Origin: an uncultured bacterium | Lineage (GTDB): Bacteria > Bacillota_A > Clostridia > Oscillospirales > Oscillospiraceae | Length of the DNA: 5,660 nt | Assembly (NCBI GenBank): GCA_905214605.1 | Contig: CAJMMY010000080.1 | Location: forward strand, 1 to 5,660 | Direction of reading: 5' to 3' | Part shown: positions 5,011 to 5,660 of the stretch, in pieces | How positions within the stretch are numbered: position 1 is the stretch's first letter | Layout: every line of letters begins with the position of its first letter | Notes under the pieces: generated by a model | Seen by the model: the letters and a program-made list of their open reading frames with translations, nothing else | Databases searched by the model: none | Told to the model about the DNA's origin: nothing | Position numbers and translations under genes: made by a program

Positions 5011-5660
5011 ATGAATTACATTGTTATGGATCTGGAATGGAATCAGGCGATGAGCTCTGATGCCTCCATTTTCAAGAAACTCCCGATCCATTTGCGGGGA
5101 GAGATTATCGAAATCGGCGCTGTCAAGCTGAACGAGGATATGACCCCCGGCGAAGAATTTACCATTGATGTGCGCCCCCAGTTTTTCCGGCGCATTCACT
5201 ATAAAGTCAAGAAAATCACCGGCTTTGACAAAGAACGTCTGGCCCACGGTGTTCCCTTCCCCGACGCGTTGGAGCAGTTCCATCGGTGGTGCGGAGATGA
5301 TGTGACCTTCCTGACCTGGGGCATTGATGACCAGGGCATTCTGGAGCAGAACATCATCATTCACGATTTGGATTGGAACTGGATTTCCGGCTGGATTAAC
5401 CTGCAAACCATTTACTCCATGCAGGCATTGGGGGAACAGGTGCAGCGCTCCCTTTCCTCCGCCATGGAGCATTACGGCATTGAGCAGACCCGGGTGGCCC
5501 ATGACGCATTGGGCGATGCATACAACACCGCGCTGATCTGCTCCCATCTGGATATGCAGAAAGGCATTCGGGATTATGCCGATTCCGCAAAAATTCTGGC
5601 CCAGCGGACCATTGAACGGCAGCGGCAGAACGAATCCGAGCCCCAGCCTGTGGAGCATAC
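5011..5660 (+). CDS. DEDDh-family 3'-5' exonuclease, partial
   Basis: 216 residues are visible before the right edge cuts the gene. It belongs to the RNase T/DNA polymerase III epsilon-type exonuclease superfamily, whose members remove nucleotides from 3' ends with two metal ions. The acidic core can be traced: Exo I is VMDLEW (5-10, D7 and E9), Exo II is WGIDDQGILEQN (103-114, D106 or D107), and Exo III is VAHDALGDAYNTA (162-174) with H164 and D169 spaced as in the DEDDh class. KITGFDKERL (68-77) is also typical. There is no signal peptide, so it is cytosolic. Whether it acts on RNA or DNA cannot be told; it resembles the stand-alone KapD/exonuclease-like proteins rather than a polymerase domain. 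The last visible residues (about 195-216) are charged and Q/E-rich, starting a C-terminal extension whose length is unknown. Confidence 0.9.
   Translation, partial: MNYIVMDLEWNQAMSSDASIFKKLPIHLRGEIIEIGAVKLNEDMTPGEEFTIDVRPQFFRRIHYKVKKITGFDKERLAHGVPFPDALEQFHRWCGDDVTFLTWGIDDQGILEQNIIIHDLDWNWISGWINLQTIYSMQALGEQVQRSLSSAMEHYGIEQTRVAHDALGDAYNTALICSHLDMQKGIRDYADSAKILAQRTIERQRQNESEPQPVEH

Noticed and set aside
4972..5658. A 228-codon minus-strand open frame opposite the exonuclease gene
   Set aside because: It is antisense to a gene with complete DEDDh motifs, its own promoter and ribosome site.

Overview
The window looks like chromosomal DNA from a GC-moderate, low-copy region of an endospore-forming or spore-lineage Clostridia member. 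The Oscillospiraceae/Ruminococcaceae type is my best guess. This rests on a DUF2508-bofA pair, a divergent clostridial-type GyrB/ParE paralog, strong GGAGG ribosome sites and sigma-A promoters with 17-base spacers. It is a housekeeping region: I see no transposase, phage gene, CRISPR array, tRNA or rRNA.

Layout. Bases 1-728 (minus) hold the N-terminal ATPase half of a type II topoisomerase B subunit, cut by the window edge, with its own promoter at 797-825. Bases 826-1135 contain no convincing protein gene. On the minus strand they form a GC-rich series of nested hairpins ending in a textbook intrinsic terminator at 850-885, which I read as a structured non-coding RNA of about 250 nt of unidentified family. 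Divergently, a plus-strand promoter (1136-1164) drives a two-gene unit: a 73-residue DUF2508 (YaaL-like) protein and BofA, the membrane inhibitor of pro-sigma-K processing. A long hairpin at 1712-1753 separates this unit from three convergent minus-strand genes.

Those three genes (read from 4836 down to 1755) are ddl, murF and an AlkD-like DNA alkylation-repair gene, joined by 4-base and 1-to-4-base stop/start overlaps and served by a strong promoter at 4897-4925. Ddl makes D-Ala-D-Ala and MurF attaches it to UDP-MurNAc-tripeptide, so the first two perform consecutive steps of peptidoglycan precursor synthesis. The repair gene appears to be a translationally coupled passenger. Divergent from ddl, a plus-strand gene at 5011 encodes a DEDDh 3'-5' exonuclease, cut by the right edge.

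The item most worth a second look is the unassigned structured RNA at about 850-1105. The protein genes are recognisable, with small departures from canonical motifs in the topoisomerase ATP lid and in the Ddl N-terminal acidic residue. I did not find a new multi-gene system.
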